A stretch of 64,000 bases of DNA from Saccharopolyspora sp. NFXS83 (GTDB taxonomy: Bacteria; Actinomycetota; Actinomycetes; Mycobacteriales; Pseudonocardiaceae), in contig NZ_JAPFGB010000017.1 of assembly GCF_026241095.1 (NCBI RefSeq), positions 62,001 through 126,000 on the forward strand, in the 5' to 3' direction. Both the position numbers and the translations under genes were made by a program. Numbering within the stretch: the stretch's first letter is position 1; each line of letters begins with the position of its first letter. Below are positions 47,548 through 57,483 of this stretch, piece by piece. The notes beneath the pieces were generated by a model. It was not told the origin of the DNA. It searched no databases and was given only the letters and a program-made list of their open reading frames with translations.

Positions 47548-47638
47548 TCGGGTGGTCCCTCCCCGAAATCCGGGGATGGCGGGCCCGCTGCACCGCTAAC
47601 TTCCGTGGTTCGACGTCGTCGGATCGGGGAGGTGCCGG

Positions 47639-50600
47639 ATGGCGGGTCTGGACGACGACGTGGGTCTCGTCGGCCGGGAGACCACGGCCGAGCTGATCGA
47701 CCACTTGGTGCTGCACGTGCGGGACCGGCCGATGCCGATCGTGGTGCTGCACGGCGCGGGCGGTGTCGGCAAGACCGCCGTGATCGAGCACGTGGAACGG
47801 CGCTACGACAAGGCCGTGCCGATGGCGCGCGTCGACTTCGACGAACCCCGCTCCAAGAGCACCTGGGACGTGCTGGAGGCGGTGTACCGGCAGCTCGGCG
47901 CCGAATCGCACCGCGAATTCGGCAGGCTCGTGCTGCCGCGCTACGAACTCGCCCGCACCGTCCACGCCACGCTGCGCTCGCCGGAGCACGGACCGGTCGC
48001 CGAGGGCGAAGCCGAGCGCGGCGAACCGGCCGAGGTCGCGACCTCCGCGCAGCGCCGCCGCCAGGTCCGGGAACAGCTCGCACGACGGCTCGCCAGCGTG
48101 GAGCTGATGACCGACGTGGTGGGGGAGGCCGGTGACTCGGCCCCGGCGCCGGTCGCGGGCCTGCTGCTGCGGATGGCGCGCCCGGTCCTGCACCGGCTCA
48201 CCGCGATCGGGGTGGGGGCGCCGCGCTGGGCGCGGTGGTTGCTCGCCGGGCCGCGCAGCGCCGCCGCGCTGAGCTGGTTCGAGGCCGCGGCGGCCGAGCC
48301 GCAGCACTTCGAGGGGATCAGCGACCGGGTCCGCATCGACGACGTGGTGCTGCACATCCAGGGCCGGTTCGAGTCCTCCGACGCTCGCGCGGCCGAATCC
48401 GCCGACAAGTGGCACCGGCTCGCGCTGGCGGCGCTGCTGGCCGATCTGCGCGCCGCCTACCTGCGCAGGCGTACGCGCACGGTGAACTGCGTGCTGCTGC
48501 TCGACGACGCGGACCTGCTCTCCCCGGACAAGGCGGAGCGGGTGGCGCTGAGCACGCCGCCCACCGAGCCGGGCGGGGACCCGGACTTCCTGGACCTGCT
48601 CGCGGAGGCGATGCGGGCCGACCCGCGGATTCCGCTGCTGGTGGTGGCGACCAAGCAATCCGGTGCCCCGGCGGGCGCGGCCGTGGAGCCCGCCGCACCG
48701 GGAACCGACCCGGAGCGGACGTGGCGGCGCCGGTACGACGAGTGGGCGGAGCAATTCCGCGGTGACGGGCCGCGGACGCCCGAACTTCCCGTTCAGCTGA
48801 CGAACTTCGGTCTGGAGGACACCCGCCGGTTCTTCATCGAACGCAGCCGCAGCGAAGAGGCCACCGTGCTCAGCGAGCGGTACGTGCGCGAACTGCACTG
48901 CGCCACGCACGGCCACCCGCTGGCGCTGACGCTGGTCAGCGACCGGATCGACTGGAGCTTCCGCCGGGACCGCCGGGTTCCGTCGGCGCGTTCCACCCTG
49001 GGCATGCGGGTCCCGCCTGGCTTGCGCGGCGCGGACCTGGAGGACACCGTCCGCGGCTACCTGCTGATGCGGATGCTGCACCGCTTCAGGACGAACGCGC
49101 CGTCGGAGGACGAGGACGTGGACGACGGGGTGCGCGACCGCACGGTCACCCTGTTCGCCAAGCTGGCCGCGCCGCTGCTGCTCGACGAGCCGGTGGTGCG
49201 GTTGCTCGCCGGTGACCGCGGTTCCGGCGGCGTGCGGCAGATCACCGAGGCGCTGGACATCCTGAGCTTCGTGCGACCGGGACCGGTGGAACCGGGCGGG
49301 AACCGGACCTGGACCCTCGATCCGCTGCTGCGCGACCTCCTGGTGCGGGAGCTGCTCGACAGATCCGACCACTCCTACGAGCAGGTCCACCGGGACCTGG
49401 CCGAGCACTACGAATCGATCGAGCGGCACGACCCGGCGGCCTACCTGCGCGCCCAGTACCACCGGCTCGCGCTCGGGGAGGTCGGCCGCGTCGCCAAAGT
49501 GCTGGCCAACCGCGCCGGCAGCGGTGACGTGAGCTGGCAGCGCGACTTGGCCCGAGTGCTGGCGTGGGCGCCGGTCGCGGTGTTCCGGCGGCCGTACCAG
49601 GTGCGCGACCTGGTGCAGCGCGCCTGGTCGCCGGTGGCGCGCGGCGAGAGCGCCGAGGCCATCGCGGACCTGCTGCGGGCCGTGCAGGCGCTGTGCTCCT
49701 GCACGGTCGTGGGGCCGTGGGACGACAAGGCGTTCGCGGAGGTCGCCCGCGCGCAGCGGGAAGCTCCCGGCACGGTGGGCGTCGACCTGGGGAAGTGGAA
49801 CTCCGCGTTCGCGCGGCTGCGCCCGCTGAACTCGCAGGACGAACGGGGACTGCCGGACAGCTCGGCGGCGAACCGCAAGTTCGGCTACCCGGTGGTGTGG
49901 CCGCGGCGGGGCACGATCCCGCGGTTCACCGCGGTCGCGCTGGTGCTGGCGCTCGTCGGCTACGGCTCCGCATTCGCCGTGCATTCGGTGTGGGACTGCG
50001 ACGAGGACGGCAGCCCGTGGGACGTGGCCGGGATCGGCCGCTCCGCCCTCCGCGATCCGCTGCGGCTGACGAAGGCGGGTACCCAGTGCATCGGCGTGAC
50101 CGACCGCCCCAGCTCGTTCACCGCGGCGGCCGAGGAACCGTCCGCGGCCACCGAGGAGATCGCCGCGCTGACGGCCGAAGCCGTGGCCGAGAACGGCAGG
50201 GTCGCTCGCGAGAAGGACCCGCACCGCCGCCGGCCGCTGGTCAAGATCGTCGTGGCGACCATGCTCAGCAGCACCCAGGAGGGCGAGCGCCGGGAACTTG
50301 CCGTCGGCGTCAACGAATTGCGCGGGGCGGTGCTCGCGCAGCGGGAGTGGAACGGCGGGGAGCTGGTCGACAAGCACACCCCGGACGTGAAGGTGCAGTT
50401 GCTGTTCGCCAATCTCGGTGGCAGCTCCGAGCACGCCTTCGACGTGGCCGGTGCCGTGCGCGCGCTGGCGAAGCGGGACCCGTCGATCGTGGCGGTCACC
50501 GGGCTCGGGCAGAGCCGCACCACCACGGTCGACGCGGTCGAGCGGCTGGGCGCTCCGCCAGACGACGCGGGTGCGCCGGTGCCGATGATCGCCTCCGCGG

Positions 50601-51517
50601 CCTCGGGCACCGCGTTGACCGGCAAGCCCTGGTTCTTCCGGATCGCCGCGACCAATCAGCGGCAGGCCGAGGTCGCGGTGCGGTACGGCTCCGAGGAGTT
50701 CCCGGATCGCGCGGTGCACGTGCTCAGAGATGACGACGACGCCTACAGCGAAGATCTCTCCACGTGGCAGATCAACGAGCTCGTGGCTCGCAAGAAGTGG
50801 CCCGACATCAAGAGGTTCACCCCGTCGTCGGACTCGCTGAGCACCAGGATCGAGGAGATCTGCGGGCAGGACCGGCCGTTGATCTACTACAGCGGTCGCG
50901 CCAACGACTTCCCGGTGATGCTGAACAAGCTCAAGGACGTCGACTGCGCTGAGCGCGCCGTGGTGATCGCCGGGGACGACCTCACCCAGTTCGCCAACGG
51001 GGAATGGGAGGACGCGAATTCGGTCCCCGGTGGTTATCCGCCGGAACGGCTGTTCTTCACCAGTCTCGGCCCGAGCGCCCCGGCGCCGGGCGATCCGGGG
51101 TGGGCGCAGGGGCTGTGCGATGGGCCGGAGCCGATCCGAGGTCACCAGCGGTGCCGCTTCTTCGTGAGCTACGAGCGGCTCGAAGCGGAGCCGAGCCCCC
51201 ACATCGCGGGCACCGGCCCGAACGGGCACGTGCTCGTCGCCTACGACGCGGTGCACCTGGCGCTGCGGTCGGCGGAGCGGGCGCAGGGGGCCGAGGGCGC
51301 CGCTGTGCCGTCGCGCCGCGGTGTGCTGGAAGAACTGCGCGGCACCAGCGGCTCGGAGGCGTTCGCGGGAACGGCCGGGCTGGTCGATTTCGGCGTGCCG
51401 TCGCCGGGACGTGGTGGGGCCGACCCGCAGCGGAAGCTGATCGTGGTGCAGAGCATCGACATCGCCGGGGACGAGGTGGCCGGTGCCGAGGTGGTCGACC
51501 ACGACGGGCAGCCGTGA
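47639..51517 (+). CDS. STAND-like ATPase / transmembrane / periplasmic-binding fusion
   Basis: The 1292-residue protein has three parts. Part 1 is cytoplasmic: a P-loop NTPase with Walker A GAGGVGKT (39-46), Walker B VLLLDDADLL (about 283-292), and a helical/winged-helix-type region to about residue 745 (STAND-like). Part 2 is a single transmembrane helix at about 758-780. Part 3 is outside: a type I periplasmic-binding domain resembling LivJ/branched-chain-amino-acid receptors (about 862-1290; TGLGQSRTTTVDAVERLGAP and PMIASAASGTALTG are typical). It therefore looks like a membrane receptor: ligand outside, NTPase switch inside. No ABC permease genes are adjacent. ATG 47639 follows GGGGAGG. 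Confidence 0.85.
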   Translation: MAGLDDDVGLVGRETTAELIDHLVLHVRDRPMPIVVLHGAGGVGKTAVIEHVERRYDKAVPMARVDFDEPRSKSTWDVLEAVYRQLGAESHREFGRLVLPRYELARTVHATLRSPEHGPVAEGEAERGEPAEVATSAQRRRQVREQLARRLASVELMTDVVGEAGDSAPAPVAGLLLRMARPVLHRLTAIGVGAPRWARWLLAGPRSAAALSWFEAAAAEPQHFEGISDRVRIDDVVLHIQGRFESSDARAAESADKWHRLALAALLADLRAAYLRRRTRTVNCVLLLDDADLLSPDKAERVALSTPPTEPGGDPDFLDLLAEAMRADPRIPLLVVATKQSGAPAGAAVEPAAPGTDPERTWRRRYDEWAEQFRGDGPRTPELPVQLTNFGLEDTRRFFIERSRSEEATVLSERYVRELHCATHGHPLALTLVSDRIDWSFRRDRRVPSARSTLGMRVPPGLRGADLEDTVRGYLLMRMLHRFRTNAPSEDEDVDDGVRDRTVTLFAKLAAPLLLDEPVVRLLAGDRGSGGVRQITEALDILSFVRPGPVEPGGNRTWTLDPLLRDLLVRELLDRSDHSYEQVHRDLAEHYESIERHDPAAYLRAQYHRLALGEVGRVAKVLANRAGSGDVSWQRDLARVLAWAPVAVFRRPYQVRDLVQRAWSPVARGESAEAIADLLRAVQALCSCTVVGPWDDKAFAEVARAQREAPGTVGVDLGKWNSAFARLRPLNSQDERGLPDSSAANRKFGYPVVWPRRGTIPRFTAVALVLALVGYGSAFAVHSVWDCDEDGSPWDVAGIGRSALRDPLRLTKAGTQCIGVTDRPSSFTAAAEEPSAATEEIAALTAEAVAENGRVAREKDPHRRRPLVKIVVATMLSSTQEGERRELAVGVNELRGAVLAQREWNGGELVDKHTPDVKVQLLFANLGGSSEHAFDVAGAVRALAKRDPSIVAVTGLGQSRTTTVDAVERLGAPPDDAGAPVPMIASAASGTALTGKPWFFRIAATNQRQAEVAVRYGSEEFPDRAVHVLRDDDDAYSEDLSTWQINELVARKKWPDIKRFTPSSDSLSTRIEEICGQDRPLIYYSGRANDFPVMLNKLKDVDCAERAVVIAGDDLTQFANGEWEDANSVPGGYPPERLFFTSLGPSAPAPGDPGWAQGLCDGPEPIRGHQRCRFFVSYERLEAEPSPHIAGTGPNGHVLVAYDAVHLALRSAERAQGAEGAAVPSRRGVLEELRGTSGSEAFAGTAGLVDFGVPSPGRGGADPQRKLIVVQSIDIAGDEVAGAEVVDHDGQP

Positions 51518-51660
51518 ACCGCCCGAAAACGGTGATCTTGGGAAATGCCGATCGGATGAATGATCTCGACACGAACGGGTTGAAGATCGTTGACTTTGCG
51601 AGGCGGTATCTCACCGGCCGAATTCGGTGACGCAGCAGCGTGGTGATCGGGGAGGGGCGC

Positions 51661-52740
51661 ATGTCCGGGTACGGGACGTTCGGGAGCAGCTTGCGGGATC
51701 TGCCGAGGCTCCGGCAGTCCAGGCGGGGGCGGGTGTCCAGCTGGGACCGGACCGGGGGCAACACCGACAACATCCGGCTGCAACCGGGGGAGAGCCGCGA
51801 ACTCGCGCGCCTCACCGGGCCGGGGGCGGTGACCCACGTCTGGTGCACCGTGGCGGTGGAGGACGGGCCGCACAAGCCCGAGGTGGAGGGCGACTACCTG
51901 CGCAGGCTCGTCCTCAAGATCACGTGGGACGACGCGGCGCACCCGAGCGTGCTGGTGCCGCTGGGGGACTTCTTCGGCATCGGCCACGGGCGCACCGAGA
52001 ACTTCGTGTCCGCGCCGCTGCAGATGAGCCCGCAGGACGGCAAGGGGTTCAACTGCTGGTTCGCGATGCCCTTCGCCGAGGGCGCCCGGTTCGAGCTGAT
52101 CAGCGAGATGAGCCTCAAGCCGGTGATCTTCTACTACTACATCGACTACGAGCAGTACCAGCAGGTCGACCCGGAGCTGGGCTACTTCCACGCCCAGTGG
52201 CGCCGCGAAGACCCCACCGACGGAGTGGAGCAGGGCGACCAGACCAACGACGAGTTCCTGTTCGGCGGCATCAACCTCGACGGGACCGGCAACTACACGA
52301 TCCTGGAGGCGGAGGGCCGCGGGCACTACGTCGGGTCGGTGCTCAACGTGCACAACCTGCGCTCCACGACCGACTGGAACTGGTACGGCGAGGGCGACGA
52401 CATGATCTTCATCGACGGTGAGCCGTGGCCGCCGCGGCTGCACGGCACCGGGACGGAGGACTACTTCAACACCGCCTGGTGTCCCAGCCAGCCGTACCAC
52501 GCCCCGTACCACGGGCTCACGTTGCCGGGCGGGCGGAACTGGAGCGGGCAGGTGTCCTACTACCGGTTCCACGTGGAGGACCCGATCACCTTCGACTCCT
52601 CGATCCTGGTGAGCATCGAGCACGGGCACGCGAACAAGCGCAGCGACGACATCTCCTCCGTCGCCTACTGGTACCAGACCCTCCCGTCGAAGCCCTTCGG
52701 CCTCCTCCCCGTCCACGACCGCCTCCCCCGCCCCCTCTGA
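51661..52740 (+). CDS. DUF2961 / GH172 glycoside hydrolase
   Basis: This 359-residue protein matches DUF2961, now glycoside hydrolase family GH172 (alpha-fructofuranosidases and exo-alpha-D-arabinofuranosidases). Characteristic motifs are GPGAVTHVWCTV, PLGDFFGIGHG, DGEPWPPRLHGTGTEDYFN (a conserved Glu-containing stretch in GH172) and RFHVEDPITFDSSI. It has no signal peptide. In a mycolic-acid-type actinomycete the natural target could be D-arabinan or fructans. ATG 51661 follows GGGGAGGG. It lies 143 bases after the receptor-like fusion gene, suggesting joint expression and a sugar-related signal. Confidence 0.85.
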   Translation: MSGYGTFGSSLRDLPRLRQSRRGRVSSWDRTGGNTDNIRLQPGESRELARLTGPGAVTHVWCTVAVEDGPHKPEVEGDYLRRLVLKITWDDAAHPSVLVPLGDFFGIGHGRTENFVSAPLQMSPQDGKGFNCWFAMPFAEGARFELISEMSLKPVIFYYYIDYEQYQQVDPELGYFHAQWRREDPTDGVEQGDQTNDEFLFGGINLDGTGNYTILEAEGRGHYVGSVLNVHNLRSTTDWNWYGEGDDMIFIDGEPWPPRLHGTGTEDYFNTAWCPSQPYHAPYHGLTLPGGRNWSGQVSYYRFHVEDPITFDSSILVSIEHGHANKRSDDISSVAYWYQTLPSKPFGLLPVHDRLPRPL

Positions 52741-52822
52741 CGCTGCCCGCGGACATCCGCACCGTCGCGAAGCGAGGATCACCGCGAAGGCCCTGACCTG
52801 GTGTCCTGGTGACGATCGGCGA

Positions 52823-52858
52823 GCGCCCCCGCAACTCCTCGCGAGATCGCGGGGGCGC
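52823..52858. terminator. hairpin between GH172 and DUF7144 genes
   Basis: Arms GCGCCCCCGC (52823-52832) and GCGGGGGCGC (52849-52858) pair perfectly over 10 bp with a 16-base loop, in the gap between two convergent genes. It is probably a bidirectional terminator. Confidence 0.55.
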
Positions 52859-52893
52859 GAGCAGGGTTCGGCCGGGACTCGGGGTCGCGATCG

Positions 52894-53304
52894 TCAGTCC
52901 TGCTCCGGGTGGCCGTGCACGGCCAAGGCCCAGATGACGGCCACGTCCACGGCGACGATCAGCAGGGACCACAGGGGCTGGTACGGGATGAACAGGAACG
53001 CGGCGAGCGCGCTCAGGACCACGACGATCATGGCCGACGCCCGGGTCCCGGGCAGGCCCGCCAGCAGCACCGTTCCCGCCACCGCCGCCACCGCGCCCAG
53101 CGCTAGGTGCACCCAGCCCCACACGGTCACGTCGTAGCTGAAGACGTAGCTGTTGAGCACCACCGCGAACGACTCCTGGAACAACGTCGCCGTCGCCACC
53201 CCCGCGTGGAACACCCCGATGAGCACCATGACGATCCCGGCGAACACCGCGAGCCCGTCCTCCCGGCGCACGGCGTGCGCGCTCCCGCGCCCGGCCTGAG
53301 CCAT
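52894..53304 (-). CDS. DUF7144-type four-helix membrane protein
   Basis: This 136-residue protein has four hydrophobic helices: about 22-42, 58-80 (with the YVFSYDVTVWGWVHL motif), 86-105 and 108-128. It matches a common actinobacterial membrane family annotated as DUF7144. Function unknown. ATG at 53304 is chosen because GGAGGGG lies about nine bases upstream; the ATG nine bases earlier is too close to it. It is divergent from uvrC. Confidence 0.75.
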   Translation of the reverse strand: MAQAGRGSAHAVRREDGLAVFAGIVMVLIGVFHAGVATATLFQESFAVVLNSYVFSYDVTVWGWVHLALGAVAAVAGTVLLAGLPGTRASAMIVVVLSALAAFLFIPYQPLWSLLIVAVDVAVIWALAVHGHPEQD

Positions 53305-53555
53305 CCGTATCATCCCCTCCGATCCCGCGCCCCGGCGCTCCGCCGGGTGACCGTCCGTGCACCCTCCGCCGGAGTTCGGCCGGGTGCGCGAGCGCCGCCG
53401 AGCCCGACCCCCTCCGGCTCGTGCCGCGCTGCGCACGAGCCCGAAGTCGGACACTCAGGACAACGCGCCCGGCTCCGATGACCAAGGGGCGAAGGTCCCC
53501 GCGCAGGCCGCGATGCCGTGACGGGGAGTGTCGGTCGCGCACGTAGGGTGGAGCC

Positions 53556-55604
53556 GTGGCCGACCCGTCGACGTACCGCCCCGCACCCGGAACCGTTCCG
53601 GACGCGCCCGGCGTGTACCGCTTCCACGACGCCGAGGGGCGGATCATCTACGTCGGCAAGGCGAAGAGCCTGCGCAGCCGGCTCGCGAACTACTTCGCCG
53701 ACCTCTCGGGGCTGCACCCGCGGACCCGCCAGATGGTCACCACCGCCACCGGGGTGCGCTGGACGGTGGTCGGCACCGAGGTCGAGGCGCTGCAGCTGGA
53801 GTACTCCTGGATCAAGGAGTACGACCCCCGGTTCAACGTGCGCTACCGGGACGACAAGTCCTACCCGGTGCTCGCCGTGACCCTGCACGAGGAGTACCCG
53901 CGGCTGCACGTCTACCGCGGCCCGCGGCGCAAGGGCGTCCGCTACTTCGGCCCGTACGCGCACGCGTGGGCGATCCGCGAAACCCTCGACATGCTGCTGC
54001 GCGTGTTCCCCGCCCGCACCTGCTCCAGCGGCGTGTTCAAGCGCCACGGCCAGATCGGGCGCCCCTGCCTGCTCGGCTACATCGGGAAGTGCGCCGCGCC
54101 GTGCGTGGGCCGCGTCGACGCCGACGAGCACCGGGCGATCGTGGACGACTTCTGCGACTTCCTCAGCGGTCGCACCGACACGTTGACGCGCAAGCTGGAC
54201 CGCGAGATGAAGCAGGCTTCCGCGGAACTCGAATTCGAACGCGCCGCCCGGCTGCGCGACGACCTGGAAGCGCTGCGCCGCGCGATGGAGAAGCAGGCCG
54301 TGGTGCTCGGCGATGGCACCGACGCCGACGTGATCGCCTTCGCCCAGGACGAGCTCGCCGCCGCCGTGCAGGTCTTCCACATCCGCGGCGGCCGGGTGCG
54401 CGGGCAGCGCGGCTGGGTCATCGACCTGGAGGCGGAGGCCGGCCTCGGGGAGCTCACCGGCCGGTTCCTCAGCCAGTTCTACGGGGAGCAGGCCGCGCTG
54501 GCCGACCAGGCCGACGCGGGCGGAACCCCGGTGCCGCGCGAAGTGCTCGTCCCCGAACTGCCGGAGGACGCCCCGGCGCTGGCGCAGTGGCTCGGCGAGC
54601 TGCGCGGCAGCCGGGTCGACCTGCGGGTGCCGCAGCGCGGCGACAAGCGGGCCTTGATGGACACGGTGGAGCGCAACGCGAAGGAGGCGTTCACCCAGTA
54701 CAAGCTGCGCCGCGCGGGCGACCTCACGGCGCGCTCCGCGGCGCTGCAGGAGCTGCAGGAGGCGCTGGACCTGGACACCGCGCCGCTGCGGATCGAATGC
54801 GTGGACGTGAGCCACGTGCAGGGCAGCGACGTGGTGGCCTCGCTGGTCGTGTTCGAGGACGGGGTGGCGCGCAAGTCCGAGTACCGGCGGTTCTCGGTGC
54901 GCGAGGGCGCCGAAGGCGGCGACGTCGGCTCCATCGACGAGGTGGTGCGCCGCCGATTCGCCCGCTACCTCAAGGAAGTGGGCTCGGACGAGTCGGAGTC
55001 CGAAGTGGACGCTCCGAACGTGGCGGCCTCGCACGGCACCGGCGCGGACCAGGCCGAGACCACCGGCGACGGCGGAACCGCGCCCGGCATCGACCCCGAG
55101 ACCGGCAGGCCGCGCAAGTTCGCCTACCCGCCGAACCTGCTGGTCATCGACGGCGGCGCACCGCAGGCGAACGCGGCGGCCGACGCCCTCACCGAACTCG
55201 GCATCACCGACGTTGCCGTGATCGGCCTGGCCAAGCGCCTCGAAGAGGTGTGGCTGCCCGCCGAACCCGACCCGGTGATCCTGCCGCGCACCAGTGAGGC
55301 GCTGTACCTGCTGCAACGGGTGCGCGACGAGGCGCACCGGTTCGCCATCAACTACCACCGGCAGAAGCGCTCCAAGCGGCTCAGCCGGTCCGTGCTCGAT
55401 TCGGTACCCGGACTTGGGGAGGCCCGGAAAACCGCTCTGCTCAAGCACTTCGGTTCGGTGCGCAAGCTGAAGCAGGCGGGGATCGAGGACATCATGGCGG
55501 TGCCCGGCTTCGGCCGGCGCACCGCCGAGACCGTGTGCGCGGCCCTGGCCACTGAGGCCGGGGCAGGCGGGGGAGACACCAGCACTGAAGGGGAGAATCA
55601 GTGA
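53556..55604 (+). CDS. uvrC: UvrABC excinuclease subunit C
   Basis: This 682-residue nuclease makes both incisions in nucleotide excision repair. Domains in order are a GIY-YIG domain ([24 protein letters not shown], about 16-95), a UVR motif for UvrB contact (about 205-240), an RNase H-like nuclease domain (about 390-560, [16 protein letters not shown] and [14 protein letters not shown]), and a C-terminal helix-hairpin-helix pair. An Ala/Gly-rich insert of about 40 residues lies inside the RNase H part, common in actinobacteria. GTG start. It opens a four-gene overlapping run with rapZ, yvcK and whiA. Confidence 0.96.
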   Translation: MADPSTYRPAPGTVPDAPGVYRFHDAEGRIIYVGKAKSLRSRLANYFADLSGLHPRTRQMVTTATGVRWTVVGTEVEALQLEYSWIKEYDPRFNVRYRDDKSYPVLAVTLHEEYPRLHVYRGPRRKGVRYFGPYAHAWAIRETLDMLLRVFPARTCSSGVFKRHGQIGRPCLLGYIGKCAAPCVGRVDADEHRAIVDDFCDFLSGRTDTLTRKLDREMKQASAELEFERAARLRDDLEALRRAMEKQAVVLGDGTDADVIAFAQDELAAAVQVFHIRGGRVRGQRGWVIDLEAEAGLGELTGRFLSQFYGEQAALADQADAGGTPVPREVLVPELPEDAPALAQWLGELRGSRVDLRVPQRGDKRALMDTVERNAKEAFTQYKLRRAGDLTARSAALQELQEALDLDTAPLRIECVDVSHVQGSDVVASLVVFEDGVARKSEYRRFSVREGAEGGDVGSIDEVVRRRFARYLKEVGSDESESEVDAPNVAASHGTGADQAETTGDGGTAPGIDPETGRPRKFAYPPNLLVIDGGAPQANAAADALTELGITDVAVIGLAKRLEEVWLPAEPDPVILPRTSEALYLLQRVRDEAHRFAINYHRQKRSKRLSRSVLDSVPGLGEARKTALLKHFGSVRKLKQAGIEDIMAVPGFGRRTAETVCAALATEAGAGGGDTSTEGENQ

Positions 55605-56479
55605 GCGAGGAGAAGTCGGGCATCGAGGTCGCCGTGGTCAGCGGCCTTTCCGGCGCCGGGCGCAGCACCGCCGCCAAATGCCTGGAGGACCTGGGCTGGT
55701 TCGTCGTGGACAACCTGCCCCCGGAACTGATCGCGACGATGGTGGAGCTGGGGGCGCGCTCCAGCGGCGCGATCACCCGCGTCGCGGTCGTGATGGACGT
55801 GCGCAGCCGCGCGTTCACCGAAGACCTCGGATCGGTGATCAAGGATCTGGACGCCCGCGGCTACAAGCCGAAGGTGCTGTTCCTGGAGGCCACCGACGAG
55901 GTGCTGATCCGCCGCTTCGAGCAGGTGCGCCGCGGCCACCCGCTGCAGGGCGAGGGGCGGCTCGCCGACGGCATCGCCAACGAGCGCGCGCTGCTGTCGC
56001 GGCTGCGCTCCGAGGCGGACCTCGTGGTGGACACGACGGGGCTGTCCGTGCACCAGCTGCGCACGAAGATCGAGGACGCGTTCGGCACGGAGGCCGAGAC
56101 CCGCACGCGGGTCACCGTGCTGTCCTTCGGCTACAAGTACGGCCTGCCGATGGACGCCGACCTGGTGATGGACTGCCGCTTCCTGCCCAACCCGTTCTGG
56201 ATCCCGGAGCTGCGCGAGTTCAACGGCCTCGACGAGGAGGTCCGCAACTACGTGCTCGGCCAGGAAGGCGCCGAGGAGTTCCTGGAGAGCTACCAGGGAC
56301 TGCTGCGGCTGGTCGGCGCGGGCTACCACCGCGAAGGCAAGCGGTACCTGACGCTGGCGCTGGGCTGCACGGGCGGCAAGCACCGCAGCGTCGCGCTCGT
56401 CGAGGAGATGGCCCGCAGGCTCGCCGATGACGAAGGGATGATGGTCAAGACCGTCCATCGGGACCTGGGGCGCGAGTGA
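55601..56479 (+). CDS. rapZ: RNase adapter RapZ (YvcJ) family nucleotide-binding protein
   Basis: This 292-residue P-loop protein has the actinobacterial form of the Walker A motif, [10 protein letters not shown] (residues 14-23, with Arg in place of Lys), then [12 protein letters not shown]. The C-terminal domain with [15 protein letters not shown] binds GlcN6P and an RNA in E. coli. In actinobacteria its partner is unknown, but the rapZ-yvcK-whiA order is conserved. It overlaps both neighbours by four bases (GTGA), so expression is tightly coupled. Confidence 0.93.
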   Translation: MSEEKSGIEVAVVSGLSGAGRSTAAKCLEDLGWFVVDNLPPELIATMVELGARSSGAITRVAVVMDVRSRAFTEDLGSVIKDLDARGYKPKVLFLEATDEVLIRRFEQVRRGHPLQGEGRLADGIANERALLSRLRSEADLVVDTTGLSVHQLRTKIEDAFGTEAETRTRVTVLSFGYKYGLPMDADLVMDCRFLPNPFWIPELREFNGLDEEVRNYVLGQEGAEEFLESYQGLLRLVGAGYHREGKRYLTLALGCTGGKHRSVALVEEMARRLADDEGMMVKTVHRDLGRE

Positions 56480-57483
56480 GCCCGGCCGCACCACCGAACG
56501 ACCCGCCCGCCGAGCGCCCGCTGCGCGCGGTCGCGCTCGGCGGCGGCCACGGCCTGCAAGCCACGCTCGCCGCGTTGACCCGGCTCACCTCCGACGTCAC
56601 GGCGGTGGTCACCGTCGCCGACGACGGCGGATCCTCCGGGCGGCTTCGCCGCGAACTCGGCATGCTGCCGCCCGGTGATCTGCGCAAGGCGCTCGCCGCG
56701 CTGGCCGCACCGGACGACAACGGCAGGCGCTGGGCGCAGGTGTTCCAGCACCGCTTCGGCGGCAACGGAGCGCTGGCCGGGCACGCCGTCGGCAACCTGC
56801 TGCTGGCCGGGCTGCTCGACGTGGTCGGCGATCCCGTCGACGTCCTCGACGAGGCCTGCCGGCTGGTCGGCGCCCGCGGCCGGGTGCTGCCGATGTCCAT
56901 CGAGCCGCTCGACATGGAGGCCGAGGTCGTCGGCCTCGACGCGGATCCCGATGCGGTGCGCACCATCCGCGGCCAGGTCGCCATCGCGAGCACGCCGGGC
57001 CGGGTCAAGCAGGTCCGCCTCGCCGCCGCGAACGGCGAGCAGGGCACCCCGCGGGGCTGTCCCCAGGCGGTGCGGGCCGTGCTCGACGCGGACGTCGTGC
57101 TGCTCGGGCCGGGTTCCTGGTTCACCAGCGTGCTGCCGCACCTGCTCGTCCCGGAACTGCACGAGGCGCTCGTGACGACCGCCGCGAGCCGCGTCGTGGT
57201 GCTCAACCTGATCCCACAACCGGGCGAAACCGCGGGGTTCTCCCCGGAACAACATCTCGACGTACTCTCGCAGCACGCACCCCGGCTGACCGTGGACGCT
57301 GTTCTCGCGGACGCCGGATCGGTGCCGACACCTGATCGGCTTCGTGCTGCGGCGACCGGGCTGGGTGCGCAAACTCTGCTCGACACAGTCGCCTCGCCCG
57401 CCTCGCCGGGCAGGCACGATCCGGAGGCGCTCGCGGCGAGCCTGGAGGCCGCGTTGGAGAGGAGGAGTGACCGGTGGCGATGA
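56476..57483 (+). CDS. yvcK: YvcK/CuvA-type gluconeogenesis factor
   Basis: This 335-residue protein resembles 2-phospho-L-lactate transferase (CofD) but belongs to the YvcK family needed for cell-wall growth on gluconeogenic carbon sources, and it binds UDP-sugars in Bacillus and Mycobacterium relatives. It starts with the [15 protein letters not shown] motif, followed by [16 protein letters not shown] and [14 protein letters not shown]. It overlaps rapZ by four bases and whiA by ten. Confidence 0.93.
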   Translation: MSPAAPPNDPPAERPLRAVALGGGHGLQATLAALTRLTSDVTAVVTVADDGGSSGRLRRELGMLPPGDLRKALAALAAPDDNGRRWAQVFQHRFGGNGALAGHAVGNLLLAGLLDVVGDPVDVLDEACRLVGARGRVLPMSIEPLDMEAEVVGLDADPDAVRTIRGQVAIASTPGRVKQVRLAAANGEQGTPRGCPQAVRAVLDADVVLLGPGSWFTSVLPHLLVPELHEALVTTAASRVVVLNLIPQPGETAGFSPEQHLDVLSQHAPRLTVDAVLADAGSVPTPDRLRAAATGLGAQTLLDTVASPASPGRHDPEALAASLEAALERRSDRWR

